NCBI RefSeq assembly: GCF_013415245.1
Contig: NZ_JACBXX010000132.1
Location: 1-46,977, forward strand
Length of the DNA: 46,977 nt
Direction: 5' to 3'
DNA from: Streptococcus danieliae
Lineage (GTDB): Bacteria > Bacillota > Bacilli > Lactobacillales > Streptococcaceae
Within the stretch, counting starts at the first letter, position 1. Each line of letters starts with the position of its first letter. Position numbers and translations under genes: made by a program. Below are positions 45,780-46,977 of this stretch, piece after piece. The notes under the pieces are model-generated. The model made no database searches. It saw only the letters and a list, made by a program, of their open reading frames with translations, and was not told the DNA's origin.

Positions 45780-46322
45780 CTAATGATTAAATCTCGACTC
45801 ATATTTCTGATTGAAAAGTTTCTGAAGATTGATAGTGGGTGTTTTTTGAGCTTTAACTATATCTTTCGTTGCAGGAGCTAGGAGATTTTCAAGCTCTTGC
45901 AATGATACCTCTTCTAGTGGCTTTTCTTCCCAATTATCTGGAGAGGAGTAGGTCCTAAATTTTCCGATTGAATCAGTATAGTAGAAATTAAGACCGTTCT
46001 TCTTTTCTAATCGAACATAATAATCTGTATATTTTTTTTTTTTTTTGAAATATGCATCTTTATTAAGATATATTATATCTTCGCGATCTTCATGAAAATA
46101 AATATTCTCTGTATTTTGTTTATCAATCCAGTTGATATTTTCTAGAGCCATAATCAATTCAGGTTTAGCTTCCTCTTTTCTGGGCATATGGCTAGCGTAA
46201 TAGACAGAATAGCGGGCTAGATTGTATTGGATATATCCGTATACAATTCCAGCAAGTGAGAGGGACACTCCAAGCAATACTAAGTATTTTTTTAGTTTTA
46301 TTTGGGTCATCTTATCAATCAT
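45780..46322 (-). CDS. Membrane-anchored paralogue 2 (immunity-like, unknown)
   Basis: 180 residues. Transmembrane anchor (about 12-30), YNLARYSVYYASHMPRKE, then a diverged centre with a poly-Lys stretch (KKKKK around residue 90, encoded by a long A/T run and so possibly phase-variable), and the conserved TPTINLQKLFNQ end. Starts one base after the stop of paralogue 3. In the 61 bases after its stop a GRRFQ-stop coding scrap identical to the end of paralogue 3 remains, evidence of recombination in the array. Function unknown. Confidence 0.6.
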   Translation of the reverse strand: MIDKMTQIKLKKYLVLLGVSLSLAGIVYGYIQYNLARYSVYYASHMPRKEEAKPELIMALENINWIDKQNTENIYFHEDREDIIYLNKDAYFKKKKKYTDYYVRLEKKNGLNFYYTDSIGKFRTYSSPDNWEEKPLEEVSLQELENLLAPATKDIVKAQKTPTINLQKLFNQKYESRFNH

Positions 46323-46323
46323 T

Positions 46324-46821
46324 CTATTGAAATCTTCGTCCGTAGATTATATTGAAAATCCATTGGAGATTGGCGTATTTTGGTGGCTCTGGTTGAATAT
46401 CAATAACCGGTTGGATAATGTCATATACGAGTTTTTTAGCTTCTTCTTGCTTTTCTTTGAAATTATAAGGAATCTCAGACCCCATCATTGTATACTCATA
46501 GAATTTACCAGAGGTATCAAAACTGTAAACATTTCGGTTGTTATATAAATCATAACTACTGATTAAACCTCCTACTTGAATATTTTTATAATTATGATAT
46601 GCAATATTTATACCATCAAAATCATAACCGATTGTGCTATTTTCTGGTCTAGGAATAGCATCTAGATTGTCAATAAGGAGAGCCATAACTGGATCCGCAT
46701 CCTTGTTGTGATTTAGGTGCTGAGCATAGTAGACAGAATAATAAACTAGATTATGATGAATTTCAAATCCTATTTTAAATAAGAGGACTAGAGAAATTAG
46801 TGTGATTAAAAATTTTTTCAT
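46324..46821 (-). CDS. Membrane-anchored paralogue 3 (immunity-like, unknown)
   Basis: 165 residues, more diverged. Signal anchor (about 2-20), HHNLVYYSVYYAQHLNHNKDADPVMALL corresponding to the YSVYYASHM and PELVMAL blocks of the other two, and the end PPKYANLQWIFNIIYGRRFQ. Its ATG overlaps the stop codon of the upstream basic repeat protein (TAATG), so translation is coupled, again giving a repeat-protein/anchored-protein pair. Function unknown. Confidence 0.6.
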   Translation of the reverse strand: MKKFLITLISLVLLFKIGFEIHHNLVYYSVYYAQHLNHNKDADPVMALLIDNLDAIPRPENSTIGYDFDGINIAYHNYKNIQVGGLISSYDLYNNRNVYSFDTSGKFYEYTMMGSEIPYNFKEKQEEAKKLVYDIIQPVIDIQPEPPKYANLQWIFNIIYGRRFQ

Positions 46822-46977
46822 TATTTTTTCCTTTTTTTACTAGGGGCAGGTTTAGGCGGATTGAACTTAGGTAAGCTGATTTTAGGCGGATTGAACTTAG
46901 GTAAGCTGATTTTAGGCGGATTGAACTTAGGTAAGCTGATTTTAGGCGGATTGAACTTAGGTAAGCTGATTTTAGGC
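46821..46977 (-). CDS. C-terminus of a repeat protein cut by the window edge
   Basis: The visible 51 residues are tandem copies of the decapeptide PKISLPKFNP followed by PKPAPSKKRKK and a stop. The end resembles that of the 231-aa basic protein (KPKPSAKRRK). The rest, including any toxin or secretion domain, lies beyond 46977. Stop codon overlaps the start of the next gene. Confidence 0.65.
   Translation of the reverse strand, partial: PKISLPKFNPPKISLPKFNPPKISLPKFNPPKISLPKFNPPKPAPSKKRKK
46851..46977 (-). repeat. Identical 30-bp tandem repeats
   Basis: Four complete units at 46851, 46881, 46911 and 46941 and a partial fifth, with no mismatches between them (TTTAGGCGGATTGAACTT plus 12 more bases). 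They code for a 10-residue repeat. Identity at DNA level suggests recent expansion and length variation. Confidence 0.92.

Noticed and set aside
46851-46977. Regular 30-bp repeats as a CRISPR array
   Set aside because: Units are contiguous with no spacers and are in frame as a coding repeat.

Overview
The window reads as a chromosomal segment of a low-GC, lactic-acid-type Streptococcus, most likely from the sanguinis/mitis side of the genus (species not resolved). Pointers are RNase J1 with the RpoY subunit, RocS, an LPXTG protein with two SSURE fibronectin-binding repeats, CppA, water-forming NADH oxidase, pyruvate formate-lyase, the zapA-cvpA-mutS2-trxA block and a treB-treC-treR trehalose operon. 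No rRNA, tRNA or CRISPR array was seen.

Layout. 1-2961: very AT-rich operon of small membrane proteins around an ABC ATPase, apparently acquired, whose first gene looks frameshifted. 3038-9097: housekeeping block with rpoY-rnjA, the t6A genes tsaB-rimI-tsaD, a flavoprotein and the chromosome-segregation protein rocS. 9380-12685: two-component system next to an SSURE/LPXTG adhesin that has a methionine-rich wall-proximal segment; its promoter carries four direct repeats spaced exactly 11 bp. 12898-20230: ybaB, nox, an aquaglyceroporin, cppA, a serine hydrolase and pflB (oxygen handling and mixed-acid fermentation). 20497-30466: dinB, recD2 (with a dense DnaA-box cluster inside its coding sequence), lepB, zapA, cvpA, mutS2, trxA and an alanine/Na+ symporter.

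30477-35165 is a composite accessory region between core genes: an IS110-family element with a structured leader that may hold its bridge RNA; a cadD cadmium-resistance gene preceded by a 24-codon Cys-containing leader peptide and by a sequence matching the MOBV (pMV158-type) plasmid oriT; a complete IS630-family element with 8-A frameshift run; then a structured RNA leader in front of a decayed ABC transporter. It looks like the scar of a mobilizable resistance plasmid.

35218-44196 returns to core genes: sstT, mscS, a DUF4352-like protein, msrAB, a CapA-like phosphoesterase and the trehalose operon, which has a consensus promoter flanked by two TreR palindromes.

44227-46977 (running off the right edge) is an AT-rich island on the minus strand: three paralogous ~170-aa membrane-anchored proteins plus a remnant, interleaved with two highly basic repeat proteins (15-aa repeats in one, identical 10-aa repeats in the other). 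Arrangement and mosaic identity resemble a toxin/immunity array, but no function can be assigned from sequence alone; this is the best candidate for an undescribed system here.

Short intergenic repeats (three 91-104 bp MITE-like elements, two 78-bp elements ending at start codons, two ~52-bp copies bracketing the accessory block) recur through the window.
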